Positions 1 through 6,786 are shown, counted from the first letter of the stretch. The stretch is DNA of 7,862 bases from JAAYYM01 sp964483395 (GCA_964483395.1 CAZABT010000121.1:1-7862); one strand, 5' to 3'. Made by a program: numbers and translations. Notes: generated from the letters alone by a model not told the origin.

Positions 1-300
1 ATCAAAGGTATCTTCACTCCCGACTGGCTGGATCTGAACTGGAATCAATATGGTCTGCTCAAACTGCTTGTCATCAACAAGAAGGGAACCTTCATCGACG
101 GACTGCAGATATCTGATGTGACCATTCAGGATTTCAGTCTTGATTATAAGAGCACGATCAAATTTAAACTGGCCGTTCCTGAAAATGCCGCGCATGTCGG
201 CGGAATGACGATTTTCGGCAAGAATTTCGGCAACTATAATCAGGACATCAATGTCCGAATCAATTACAGTCCTCTTATGGTAGATTCTCCTGCTAAATAG
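1..300 (+). CDS. C-terminal fragment of an unidentified protein, possibly a sugar-responsive regulator
   Basis: The reading frame is open from base 1 to a TAG stop at 298-300, giving 99 visible residues, and the start lies left of the window. The fragment looks like a beta-rich soluble domain: alternating hydrophobic strands, a Gly-Gly-Met-Thr-Ile-Phe-Gly-Lys stretch, then Phe-Gly-Asn-Tyr-Asn-Gln-Asp-Ile near the end, with no membrane segment. From memory, similar C-termini occur in winged-helix (ArsR-like) regulators of Firmicutes that sit beside glycosidase genes. No DNA-binding domain is visible here, so that identity is a weak guess. The internal GTG at 118 is not the likely start, because the frame continues upstream with protein-like composition. 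The gene converges on the arabinan operon and ends just before a shared terminator. That this is the end of a real gene is likely; the function is not established. Confidence 0.6.
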   Translation: MKGIFTPDWLDLNWNQYGLLKLLVINKKGTFIDGLQISDVTIQDFSLDYKSTIKFKLAVPENAAHVGGMTIFGKNFGNYNQDINVRINYSPLMVDSPAK

Positions 301-314
301 TACCGCCTATACTC

Positions 315-346
315 AAAATGGTAACCACCACGGGTTACCATTTTTT
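315..346. terminator. Bidirectional intrinsic terminator between convergent genes
   Basis: A perfect 12-bp inverted repeat pairs 315-326 with 333-344 around a 6-nt loop. On the plus strand it runs into six T residues (341-346), ending the left-edge gene. On the minus strand the arm itself ends in TTTT, so it can also end the arabinan operon. The TAA stop of the small cysteine-rich gene (335-337) lies inside the hairpin, an unusually compact arrangement. Confidence 0.85.
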
Positions 347-580
347 ATATGGACAAATTTGCTTTCGGACAGCAGCACGCAGCTTAGCAAAACAGCCACA
401 GGCACCACACATGCCTTCCTGCAGATAATCACACTCTTTGCAGACCGCAAGCCGGTTCGCATACAGCTCTCCCTCTGTACGAAGCTCCGGCTCTATCCGC
501 TCGATCAATTCCTGTATCTTCTGTTGATAGGCCTGCAGATCATAATCCTGCAGCAGACATTTTCGACATCTGTTTTCCAT
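335..580 (-). CDS. Small eight-cysteine protein, DUF6171-like
   Basis: An 81-residue protein with Cys at 5, 8, 47, 50, 58, 61, 63 and 76. The paired spacing (CxxC at 5-8 and 47-50, CxxCxC at 58-63, then a single Cys before the Lys-Lys-Trp C-terminus) suggests a structural zinc or iron-sulfur site. Residues 15-35 look like a charged amphipathic helix. There is no signal peptide or membrane segment, so it should be cytoplasmic. It resembles the family I recall as DUF6171, whose function is unknown to me. The start is supported by an AGAGAG ribosome binding site at 591-596, directly after the arabinofuranosidase stop. The 17-nt gap makes co-transcription likely. Its stop codon lies within the terminator hairpin. 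It is a real gene rather than a shadow, given the regular cysteine pattern, ribosome binding site and operon position. A role in arabinan metabolism is not shown by the sequence. Confidence 0.85.
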   Translation of the reverse strand: MENRCRKCLLQDYDLQAYQQKIQELIERIEPELRTEGELYANRLAVCKECDYLQEGMCGACGCFAKLRAAVRKQICPYKKW

Positions 581-597
581 AATTGTTCTGCTCTCTA

Positions 598-2106
598 TTA
601 TGCCAGCTTAATATGAAGTGCTACCACACTGCAGGCAGGAATCGTCAGAATCGCTCTATTGCCTGCTGTCGTAATCCTCTCAAACGGCTTTTCTACAACC
701 TGCTCCGGTTCCTCAAAGGTATTGCAGGTGTTCATTGCTCCGGTTACGATGCTTGCTTTGACTTCCTGAATTGACCTCTCCGATAAAATAAGCTCCAGCT
801 CCTCTGAATCTGTTACAGACAAGTTGTTCAAGGTTACATGAACAGTTCCATCCTGTCCCATGGAGACGGATTCCTGCAAATGCGGAACCTGACAGCCCTC
901 CGGCCCTGCTTCCCCCGCTCCGTCCAGGTAACTCTCCAGCAGATCTGCATCCTGATGCTCCTTGTACATATGAAACACATGATAGGTAGGAGTTAACACC
1001 ATGCGCTCACCCTCTGTCAGAATAACAGCCTGAAGCACATTAATCATCTGTGCAATGTTGGCCATCTTAACTCTTTCACAATGCTGGTTGAATATATTCA
1101 AGGTAACCCCGGCTACCAGCGCATCACGAACTGTACTCTGCTGATACAGGAAGCCCGGATTCGTTCCCGGCTCTACATCGAACCAGCAGCCCCATTCATC
1201 TACAATCATTCCAATCCTGCGCTCCGGATCATACTGATCCATAATGCTTCCATGCTTCTGCACCAGTTCTTCCATGGCCAAAGCCTTAGACAATGTCTTG
1301 TACCACATTTCCTCATTAAACTCTGTCGCACTGACCTTCGGAAGCCAGCCCTCCGGCAATACATAATAATGCAGTGACAGACCGTCCATCAGTCCGTGCA
1401 GTTCCTTCTGGGTATGATCAAAGGTCGTAGCAAGCACTCTCTTTGTCCAGTCATAATCAAAATCATTGGATCCACAACAGATTTTATTGATGGGTCTTGC
1501 TCCATCATAACTTCTGACATAGGTCTGGTATCTGCGGTATTGATTGGCATAAAACTCCGGTGTCATATTGCCGCCGCAGCCCCAGTTCTCATTGCCGACA
1601 CCGAAATAGTCTACCTTCCATGGCTTCTCATGTCCGTTTTTCTTTCTCAGCTCAGCCATAGGAGAGACTCCGTCAAAGGTCATATACTCAACCCATTCTG
1701 ACATCTCCTGTACCGTTCCACTGCCTACATTTCCATTGACATAGGTCTTGCAGCCAAGCTGCTCACACAGTTCAAAAAACTCATGTGTTCCAAAGCTGTT
1801 ATCCTCTACCACACCGCCCCAATGGGTATTGATCATCTTCTTACGCTGTTCCTTCGGTCCAATACCGTCCTTCCAGTGATATTCATCTGCAAAGCAGCCG
1901 CCCGGCCAGCGCAGTACCGGTATCTTCATTTCCTTTAATGCAGCTACGACATCGGTACGCATACCATTTTTATTCGGAATAGGAGAATCCTCTCCTACAT
2001 ATACTCCTTCATAAATGCATCTGCCTAGATGCTCTGCAAAGTGTCCGTACAGTTCGGGGTTAATGTGACCTTTCTTGTGATTTTCATTGATATATAGCTT
2101 TGCCAT
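598..2106 (-). CDS. abfA: Alpha-L-arabinofuranosidase, GH51, cytoplasmic
   Basis: A 502-residue enzyme that removes terminal non-reducing alpha-L-arabinofuranosyl units from arabino-oligosaccharides by a retaining mechanism. The length is normal for GH51. The N-terminal TIM barrel carries the family hallmarks: Gly-His-Phe-Ala-Glu-His at 21-26, Arg-Trp-Pro-Gly-Gly-Cys-Phe at 66-72, the acid/base Glu173 in Gly-Asn-Glu-Asn-Trp, and the nucleophile Glu304 in Val-Asp-Glu-Trp-Gly. A beta-sandwich C-terminal domain follows, reaching about residue 495. There is no signal peptide, so it acts in the cytoplasm on imported oligosaccharides. The start is fixed by AGGAGG at 2118-2123, which overlaps the TAG stop of the upstream arabinanase gene (15-nt gap), implying translational coupling. 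The gene is intact with all catalytic residues present. Alternative GH51 activity, such as action on arabinoxylan side chains, cannot be excluded, but the linked arabinanase favours arabinan. Confidence 0.95.
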   Translation of the reverse strand: MAKLYINENHKKGHINPELYGHFAEHLGRCIYEGVYVGEDSPIPNKNGMRTDVVAALKEMKIPVLRWPGGCFADEYHWKDGIGPKEQRKKMINTHWGGVVEDNSFGTHEFFELCEQLGCKTYVNGNVGSGTVQEMSEWVEYMTFDGVSPMAELRKKNGHEKPWKVDYFGVGNENWGCGGNMTPEFYANQYRRYQTYVRSYDGARPINKICCGSNDFDYDWTKRVLATTFDHTQKELHGLMDGLSLHYYVLPEGWLPKVSATEFNEEMWYKTLSKALAMEELVQKHGSIMDQYDPERRIGMIVDEWGCWFDVEPGTNPGFLYQQSTVRDALVAGVTLNIFNQHCERVKMANIAQMINVLQAVILTEGERMVLTPTYHVFHMYKEHQDADLLESYLDGAGEAGPEGCQVPHLQESVSMGQDGTVHVTLNNLSVTDSEELELILSERSIQEVKASIVTGAMNTCNTFEEPEQVVEKPFERITTAGNRAILTIPACSVVALHIKLA

Positions 2107-2117
2107 CTGAATCCTTC

Positions 2118-2123
2118 CCTCCT
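2118..2123 (-). promoter_or_regulatory. Ribosome binding site overlapping the upstream stop codon
   Basis: The minus strand reads AGGAGG here, 11 nt ahead of the arabinofuranosidase ATG. Its first bases are the last two of the arabinanase TAG stop (2122-2124), so a ribosome finishing the arabinanase stands on the initiation site of the next gene. This supports translational coupling. Confidence 0.85.
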
Positions 2124-3777
2124 ATTTTGTGTAATGAACACCCCAAAGGGTTTCATTTTGGTTAGATGCACCTGTAAAGCACATCACTGCATTGCCTGCC
2201 TCGTCTGTCATCTCGACCATAACGCCGAAAAATGCTTCCCCACCGATTGTCACCGTCATATAAGGCGTACCCTCTTCTAAAGTATAAGTACCAGCCTGTA
2301 CCTTACCGGTGTCCCTGTCTGCATAAATCGTTCCATCGGAATAAAATGCAAAGACTTCCGTCTTCGGAATTTTGGCACTGATATCGGTTCCGTGATTGAC
2401 TACATAATAGGTGTCTGCAATATCAGCTGCCGAATACCCATCTGCCTTCAGCGTCTCTCCGGATACGGCAAAGGGCGCTGCAACCAGCCAGCCGTTCTGA
2501 TTGACAAAAAGCTGATGCACTCTCGGCTGATGGTATTCCTTTCCGTCATCAAAACGCTGGTGGTAAACTACATACATTTTTCCATCACGATCAATAAACG
2601 CAGAATTGTGTCCCGGTGCCATATAGGCAGTTTCCAAGCTTGGGAACTTATAATTTCCCATCATCTTCAGTCCATAGTCCTTATTATACTCCGAATTGGT
2701 CGAATCCACCATCGTACAAGTCTGTCCGGCCGCATCCGTGTACGGTCCCTCTACGTCCTTAGCGCGAAACAGACGTATCTGATAACCACCCTCACTGGTC
2801 AGGCTTCCATAGGATACAAACAAATAATAGTAATCCGTTGCCTCATCATAGATGATATAAGGGCCTTCTATGGATTGATGATAACCTCCGACCAGCCGCC
2901 TGCCATAGTACGGATCGACTTGATTGGCCTCATCCTTCTCAGGATGGATCGGATAACCGGTTTCCTCGTCGATCTCTAGCAGAAAAATACCACCCGACCA
3001 CGAACCGTAAGTCATCCACAGCTTTCCTTCTTTATCGTAAAACACCGTTGGATCGATGCAGTTCGGCCAAAACTGATTGTTGAAGCCAAGCCCTGATTTT
3101 GTATAGCCGTCCAGTTCGCTCTTATCCACATAGTCAAGAAAATCCGTCTGTCTCACATTGCTCTTGATAAATCCGGAATACAGAATTGTATCCTGATATT
3201 CATATGGCCCTTCCGGCTCATCGGCAATTGCAAAGCACAGATTGGACATGATATAGGACGAGGTCGTACAGAAATACATTACATACTTCTGCATTGCTTT
3301 ATTATAGACGACATCCGGTGCCCATACGGAATACCAGCCGTCACTGTTTTTACCTACATAAGAAAATGCAGGGTATTCATCTCCCTCGAACAAGTTGGAA
3401 AAGAGAGGATTACGTCCGCCGACTCCATCGGCAAACGATGTCCAATCCCGTAGGTTTGTCGATTTGGCAGCTGCCATATGAGAGCCAAAAATATAATAGG
3501 TTCCGTCTTCTCCTACAACAATTGAAGGATCATGTACACTTGCACCGCCCTCCAGTGTCCCGACCTTGATACTGTCCACAGATGGTTCATCAAACACCTC
3601 TTCCGGCTGCGGCTGCACGGATGTTTCTGCACTGGAGGATGTTTCTGCACTGGAGGATGTTTCTGCATTGGCAGAGGTTCCTGCACCGGCAGAGGTTCCT
3701 GCATTGGCGCATCCTCCGAGGATACTTCCGATCAGCACTGTCGTTAATAAAATACTGATTCTCTTCGTGAGTTTCAT
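2122..3777 (-). CDS. Lipid-anchored endo-1,5-alpha-L-arabinanase, GH43
   Basis: A 551-residue protein from the ATG at 3777. An in-frame TTG at 3807 would add ten residues but is unlikely, because AAGGAG at 3784-3789 lies 6 nt before the ATG and the signal peptide then starts properly. Residues 1-22 form a lipoprotein signal with lipobox Leu-Gly-Gly-Cys (Cys23), predicting an anchor on the outer face of the membrane. A Ser/Thr/Ala/Glu-rich linker (about 24-54) has five hexapeptide repeats. The five-bladed propeller carries the expected catalytic triad: Asp83 (His-Asp-Pro-Ser, base), Asp242 (Ile-Asp-Pro-Thr, pKa modulator) and Glu304 (Ile-Glu-Gly-Pro, acid). His390 in Pro-Gly-His-Asn-Ser matches the metal-binding His of Bacillus subtilis Abn2-type enzymes. 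Tyr-His-Gln-Arg-Phe and an Arg-Val-His-Gln-Leu strand are typical of arabinanases. A small beta-rich C-terminal domain (about 445-551) follows. It is first in its operon. Exo-activity or another GH43 specificity is possible but less likely. Confidence 0.92.
   Translation of the reverse strand: MKLTKRISILLTTVLIGSILGGCANAGTSAGAGTSANAETSSSAETSSSAETSVQPQPEEVFDEPSVDSIKVGTLEGGASVHDPSIVVGEDGTYYIFGSHMAAAKSTNLRDWTSFADGVGGRNPLFSNLFEGDEYPAFSYVGKNSDGWYSVWAPDVVYNKAMQKYVMYFCTTSSYIMSNLCFAIADEPEGPYEYQDTILYSGFIKSNVRQTDFLDYVDKSELDGYTKSGLGFNNQFWPNCIDPTVFYDKEGKLWMTYGSWSGGIFLLEIDEETGYPIHPEKDEANQVDPYYGRRLVGGYHQSIEGPYIIYDEATDYYYLFVSYGSLTSEGGYQIRLFRAKDVEGPYTDAAGQTCTMVDSTNSEYNKDYGLKMMGNYKFPSLETAYMAPGHNSAFIDRDGKMYVVYHQRFDDGKEYHQPRVHQLFVNQNGWLVAAPFAVSGETLKADGYSAADIADTYYVVNHGTDISAKIPKTEVFAFYSDGTIYADRDTGKVQAGTYTLEEGTPYMTVTIGGEAFFGVMVEMTDEAGNAVMCFTGASNQNETLWGVHYTK
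3620..3709 (-). repeat. Five 18-bp in-frame tandem repeats encoding the arabinanase linker
   Basis: Units lie at 3620-3637, 3638-3655, 3656-3673, 3674-3691 and 3692-3709. The first two are identical and the others differ at a few positions. Each encodes one hexapeptide of the pattern (Ala/Ser)-(Asn/Gly/Ser)-Ala-(Gly/Glu)-Thr-Ser. The array sits between the lipidated cysteine and the catalytic domain. Since 18 is a multiple of three, unit gain or loss would change tether length without breaking the frame. Confidence 0.9.
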
Positions 3778-3783
3778 AGGCTG

Positions 3784-3789
3784 CTCCTT
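3784..3789 (-). promoter_or_regulatory. Ribosome binding site that decides the arabinanase start
   Basis: The minus strand reads AAGGAG, followed by a 6-nt spacer and the ATG at 3777. The longer reading from TTG at 3807 would translate this element as Lys-Glu and has no comparable site of its own, so the ATG is preferred. Confidence 0.85.
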
Positions 3790-3803
3790 ACTGATTTTCA
3801 TAA

Positions 3804-3836
3804 TCAAATATAATGTAACTGTTTTTCTTCTCCCAT
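3804..3836 (-). CDS. Candidate 10-residue leader ORF upstream of the arabinanase
   Basis: In the untranslated leader of the arabinanase mRNA, an ATG at 3836 opens a 10-codon frame (Met-Gly-Glu-Glu-Lys-Gln-Leu-His-Tyr-Ile) ending in TGA at 3804-3806. GGAG at 3843-3846 lies 6 nt before the ATG, a plausible ribosome binding site. The stop is 26 nt before the arabinanase ATG, so terminating ribosomes could affect access to the next initiation site. There is no run of one amino acid as in classical attenuation leaders. It may be chance in a short AT-rich leader. Confidence 0.3.
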   Translation of the reverse strand: MGEEKQLHYI

Positions 3837-3880
3837 ACGCTTCTCCAATGCAGTTCTAATACATATTTGTTTTATTTCAT

Positions 3881-3908
3881 CTAAATTAATTTACTATTTA
3901 CTAAATTA
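3881..3908. promoter_or_regulatory. Candidate operator: two CTAAATTA copies one 20-nt step apart
   Basis: Identical octamers start at 3881 and 3901, a 20-nt step close to two helical turns. The right copy overlaps the -10 box of the arabinanase promoter. The left copy lies within a perfect 12-bp palindrome at 3882-3893, just past the expected transcription start. The placement suits a repressor site, but the region is very AT-rich and the motif matches no operator I recognise. It does not resemble the AraR operator of Bacillus. Confidence 0.25.
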
Positions 3909-3933
3909 TATATGCTATCTCTTGGTTATGCAA
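3905..3933 (-). promoter_or_regulatory. Sigma-A promoter of the arabinan operon
   Basis: On the minus strand, TTGCAT (3933-3928) is followed by a 17-nt spacer and a perfect TATAAT (3910-3905). The -35 box matches TTGACA at four of six positions and the spacing is optimal. Transcription should start near 3898, leaving a leader of about 120 nt before the arabinanase ATG. It lies between the transporter terminator and the arabinanase, as expected for an independent operon promoter. Confidence 0.8.
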
Positions 3934-3971
3934 GTTCTTTTTAAATATTTTGCAACTAATGAATGCACCAC

Positions 3972-4018
3972 AAAAATACACCGTCCGGTATGCGCTCTGC
4001 ATAACTCGAACGGTGTAT
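3972..4018 (-). terminator. Intrinsic terminator of the sugar ABC transporter operon
   Basis: On the minus strand, downstream of mmsB, 4018-4010 pairs with 3984-3976 as a perfect 9-bp stem, extendable by two pairs including one wobble. The loop holds a further 5-bp inner stem (TATGC with GCATA). The outer stem runs into a T tract at 3976-3972. It separates the transporter operon from the arabinan promoter about 40 nt further on. Confidence 0.85.
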
Positions 4019-4050
4019 CTGATGAATGATCTCAAAACAAGACTCTAAAC

Positions 4051-5220
4051 CTAGTTCTTTTTACGCTTTGATAAAAGGTCGAAGGTAACAGCGCCCAAAA
4101 GTACAATACCTTTGACAACCTTTTGTACATCTGTCGTCCAACCAATCAGGGACATACCGTTGTTCAGGATACCCATGATAAATGCTCCGACTACCGCTCC
4201 GACAATTGTTCCGACACCACCGGCTGCTGCTGCTCCGCCGATGTAACAGGAACCAATCGCATCCAGCTCGAAACCGTCACCGGCCTTTGGTGTTGCGGAT
4301 GCATTGCGGGCTGACAACACGATACCTGCAATGGCTGCCAGAATACCCATGTTGGCATATACCCAGAAGAATACCTTCTTCGTGTTGATACCGGAAAGTC
4401 TGGCTGCCTTGGCATTGCCGCCGAGTGCATATACCTGACGTCCTGCAACCGTCTTACTTGTGATAAAATGATAAATCGCAACCAGTACAAACATGATGAC
4501 CAATACGACCGGAATACCGTTATACTGAGCCAGCTTCAGGAAGAAGAACCATACAATAAAGAGGATGATTGCATTCTTGATGACCAGCTGCCATATAGGG
4601 CTTGTATGGAAACCATACTTTTTCTTGGTTTTCAGATCCTTGAGCTCAGCAAAAATCAAGAATATCGTTGCCGCAATTGCTATGAACACTGCAACCAGAT
4701 CCAGTGTTCCATCTCCCATGGGAATCTTGATTGTGGGTAGGAATCCCGCCCCCACCTTAACGTAATTGTCCGGGAGTGGACCTTTGGTCTGAGCCTTTAG
4801 AATTGTATAAGTAAGGCCTCGACCCATTAACATTGTAGCAAGTGTAACAACAAAGGGCGGGATTCCAAGGTAGGCTATAAAAAAGCCCGCAAAAACGCCT
4901 GACACGGCACCTATTAACAAAGCAACAATAAATGCGACCCATACCGGTGCTCCAAAATCTACCACTAGAATTGCTGAGGATGCTCCACACAAGGCTACGA
5001 TTGAACCAACGCCCAAATCGACATTTCCTGTCAGTACACAGAGCAGCATACCGGTTGCCAGTATTACGACATATCCATTTTGCATAACCAGATTATTGAT
5101 ATTAACAGGGGTAGCATTTGCACCCTTTGATAATATAAAAAACAGAATAAAAATTGCGATCAATGCGAGAAACATTCCATATTGCTTCAAATCAATATTG
5201 TTTACTTTTTTTGTGTTCAT
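4051..5220 (-). CDS. mmsB: Sugar ABC transporter permease, MmsB/GguB type (CUT2)
   Basis: A 389-residue inner-membrane permease that forms the channel of a monosaccharide importer. Roughly ten hydrophobic segments are visible, including about 14-31, 47-65, 70-87, 92-117, 172-191, 212-229, 236-254, 284-303, 333-352 and 367-382. Family landmarks are Gly-Asn-Val-Asp-Leu-Gly-Val-Gly-Ser at 65-73, a cytoplasmic loop Gly-Arg-Gln-Val-Tyr-Ala-Leu-Gly-Gly-Asn at 260-269 that should contact the ATPase, and a glycine/alanine-rich stretch after Ile-Gly-Gly-Ala near 327-345. The length and the lysine-rich loop around 192-205 fit MmsB/GguB and XylH, which are longer than RbsC-type permeases. The start follows AGGAGG at 5230-5235 by 9 nt, and the gap to the mmsA stop is 15 nt. 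It is last in its operon, followed by a terminator. XylH is the main alternative name; the ChvE-like partner favours MmsB. Confidence 0.92.
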   Translation of the reverse strand: MNTKKVNNIDLKQYGMFLALIAIFILFFILSKGANATPVNINNLVMQNGYVVILATGMLLCVLTGNVDLGVGSIVALCGASSAILVVDFGAPVWVAFIVALLIGAVSGVFAGFFIAYLGIPPFVVTLATMLMGRGLTYTILKAQTKGPLPDNYVKVGAGFLPTIKIPMGDGTLDLVAVFIAIAATIFLIFAELKDLKTKKKYGFHTSPIWQLVIKNAIILFIVWFFFLKLAQYNGIPVVLVIMFVLVAIYHFITSKTVAGRQVYALGGNAKAARLSGINTKKVFFWVYANMGILAAIAGIVLSARNASATPKAGDGFELDAIGSCYIGGAAAAGGVGTIVGAVVGAFIMGILNNGMSLIGWTTDVQKVVKGIVLLGAVTFDLLSKRKKN

Positions 5221-5235
5221 CTCTATTTTCCTCCT

Positions 5236-6786
5236 CTACTTTCTATTGTGAGCCATGATGCAACTCATGATTTTTTCCTGTGATACTTCTTCGCTTGAAA
5301 GTTCCCCTGCAATTTCGCCTTCATTGATGACGTAAATTCTGTCGCAGGTTCCGATCAGTTCCGGCATTTCCGAAGAAATAACGATGACTGCCTTGCCGGA
5401 CTTGGCCAGTTCATTGATTGCACAATAGATCTCATATTTTGCTCCTACGTCAATACCACGGGTAGGCTCATCCAGAATCAGTACATCCGGCTGTGTCAGC
5501 ATCCACTTGGCAAGTACAACCTTCTGCTGGTTACCGCCTGATAAAGAACCGACTGTCTGGTTAATAGAGGTTGCTTTTACATTGATCCTCTTTTTATACT
5601 CTTCTGATTTTACAATTTCCTCATTGCTGTTTACGACACCCTTCTTGGAAAAATAGGTTCGTAATGCCGCCATTGTCATGTTGTGTTTGATATCATCGAT
5701 CAAAACCAGACCATAGGTCTTTCTGTCTTCTGAGGTATAGGATATCTTATTGTCGATGGCATCCTTGACGTTCTTGATGTGTACCGGCTTTCCATGCATC
5801 TTGATCTCGCCGGATATCTTCTGTCCGTACTCTCTTCCGAAAATACTCATTGCAAACTCTGTGCGGCCTGCACCCATCAATCCCGCGAGTCCAACCACTT
5901 CGCCTGCCCGGACATTGATACATATGTCCTTCAGCATCTGTCTTTCGGCATCATCCGGATGATATACATTCCAGTGATTGACTTCCATAATCACATCACC
6001 GAGCGGACAGTCCTCTCTCTTTCGCTCAGGATATCGGTTCGTGAGTTCTCTTCCGACCATTCCCTTGATGATTCTGTCCTCCGAGAAATCATCCACACCT
6101 TTCACCAGTGTCTCGATGGTCTTGCCGTCACGTATTACCGTGATGGCATCCGATACATAACTGAGCTCATTCAATTTATGTGAAATAATGATACATGTGA
6201 TTCCATGCTTCTTCAGATCCAGCATGATATCCAGCAGCTTCTTACTTTCTTCGTCATTCAGCGCTGCGGTAGGCTCATCCAAAATCAATAATTCTACCTT
6301 CTTAGCCATGGCCTTTGCAATTTCGATCAATTGCTGTTTGCCGACACCGATTGAATTAATCGGTGCATTAATATCCTCATTTTCAAGGCCTACCTTCGCA
6401 AGCACCTCTTTTGCCTTGCTTCTGGTCTCTGTCCAGTTGATGACACCCTTCATCTGTGTCTGCTCGTTCCCTATAAACACATTTTCTGCTATGGATAAGA
6501 ACGGACTGAGTGCCAGCTCCTGATGAATGATAACGATACCTTTTTCTTCGCTATCTTTAATCTTATGGAATTTACTGATTTCTCCGTTGTAAACAATATC
6601 CCCACTGTATTCCCCATACGGATATACACCGGAAAGAACATTCATCAGCGTAGATTTCCCTGCTCCGTTCTCCCCACAGAGCGCATGGATTTCACCACGG
6701 TTTACCTTGAATGTTACATCATCCAACGCTTTTACGCCCGAGAACTCTTTGGTAATGTGGTTCATTTCCAGAATAATATCAGACAT
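5236..6786 (-). CDS. mmsA: Sugar ABC transporter ATP-binding protein, MmsA/GguA type (double ATPase)
   Basis: A 516-residue cytoplasmic protein with two fused nucleotide-binding domains that powers monosaccharide import, the standard form for CUT2 transporters. Domain 1 has Walker A Gly-Glu-Asn-Gly-Ala-Gly-Lys-Ser (38-45), a non-canonical signature near Ile-Gly-Val-Gly-Lys-Gln-Gln (146-152), Walker B ending Asp170-Glu171 and an H-loop His203. Domain 2 has a degenerate Walker A, Gly-Ala-Gly-Arg-Thr-Glu (305-310) with Arg308 in place of Lys, a canonical signature Leu-Ser-Gly-Gly-Asn-Gln-Gln (415-421), Walker B ending Asp439-Glu440, and Ser where the H-loop His would be. This asymmetry is normal for RbsA/AraG/XylG/MmsA proteins, so it does not indicate damage. 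An AAGGAG site precedes the ATG by about 10 nt. Transcription from chvE must pass the terminator at 6836-6862. Exact naming rests on the ChvE-like and MmsB-like neighbours. Confidence 0.93.
   Translation of the reverse strand: MSDIILEMNHITKEFSGVKALDDVTFKVNRGEIHALCGENGAGKSTLMNVLSGVYPYGEYSGDIVYNGEISKFHKIKDSEEKGIVIIHQELALSPFLSIAENVFIGNEQTQMKGVINWTETRSKAKEVLAKVGLENEDINAPINSIGVGKQQLIEIAKAMAKKVELLILDEPTAALNDEESKKLLDIMLDLKKHGITCIIISHKLNELSYVSDAITVIRDGKTIETLVKGVDDFSEDRIIKGMVGRELTNRYPERKREDCPLGDVIMEVNHWNVYHPDDAERQMLKDICINVRAGEVVGLAGLMGAGRTEFAMSIFGREYGQKISGEIKMHGKPVHIKNVKDAIDNKISYTSEDRKTYGLVLIDDIKHNMTMAALRTYFSKKGVVNSNEEIVKSEEYKKRINVKATSINQTVGSLSGGNQQKVVLAKWMLTQPDVLILDEPTRGIDVGAKYEIYCAINELAKSGKAVIVISSEMPELIGTCDRIYVINEGEIAGELSSEEVSQEKIMSCIMAHNRK

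Noticed and set aside
2392..2979. A 195-codon plus-strand open frame
   Set aside because: It lies wholly antisense to the GH43 catalytic domain, which has conserved catalytic residues. I saw no domain or credible gene context for it, so it is a shadow frame.
3837..3850. AAGCG core in the arabinanase leader as a cre site
   Set aside because: The flanking bases do not supply the conserved TG and CA ends, so the match to the CcpA consensus is poor.
3532..3859. Plus-strand frames rich in Cys-Thr-Gly-Gly or Ala-Leu-Glu-Asp-Val repeats
   Set aside because: Their repetitive composition comes from reading the 18-bp arabinanase linker repeats on the wrong strand.
3778..4050. Possible riboswitch or structured RNA in the 273-bp gap
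   Set aside because: The gap is accounted for by a terminator, a promoter and an AT-rich leader. I saw no conserved riboswitch core or anti-terminator pairing in the leader.
5779..6523. Several 70-134 codon plus-strand frames
   Set aside because: All are antisense to mmsA, whose frame is continuous and carries every expected ATPase motif.
5236..6786. Degenerate second Walker A (Arg for Lys) and missing second H-loop His in mmsA
   Set aside because: At first sight this looks like loss of function, but the asymmetry is typical of fused sugar-importer ATPases such as RbsA and AraG.
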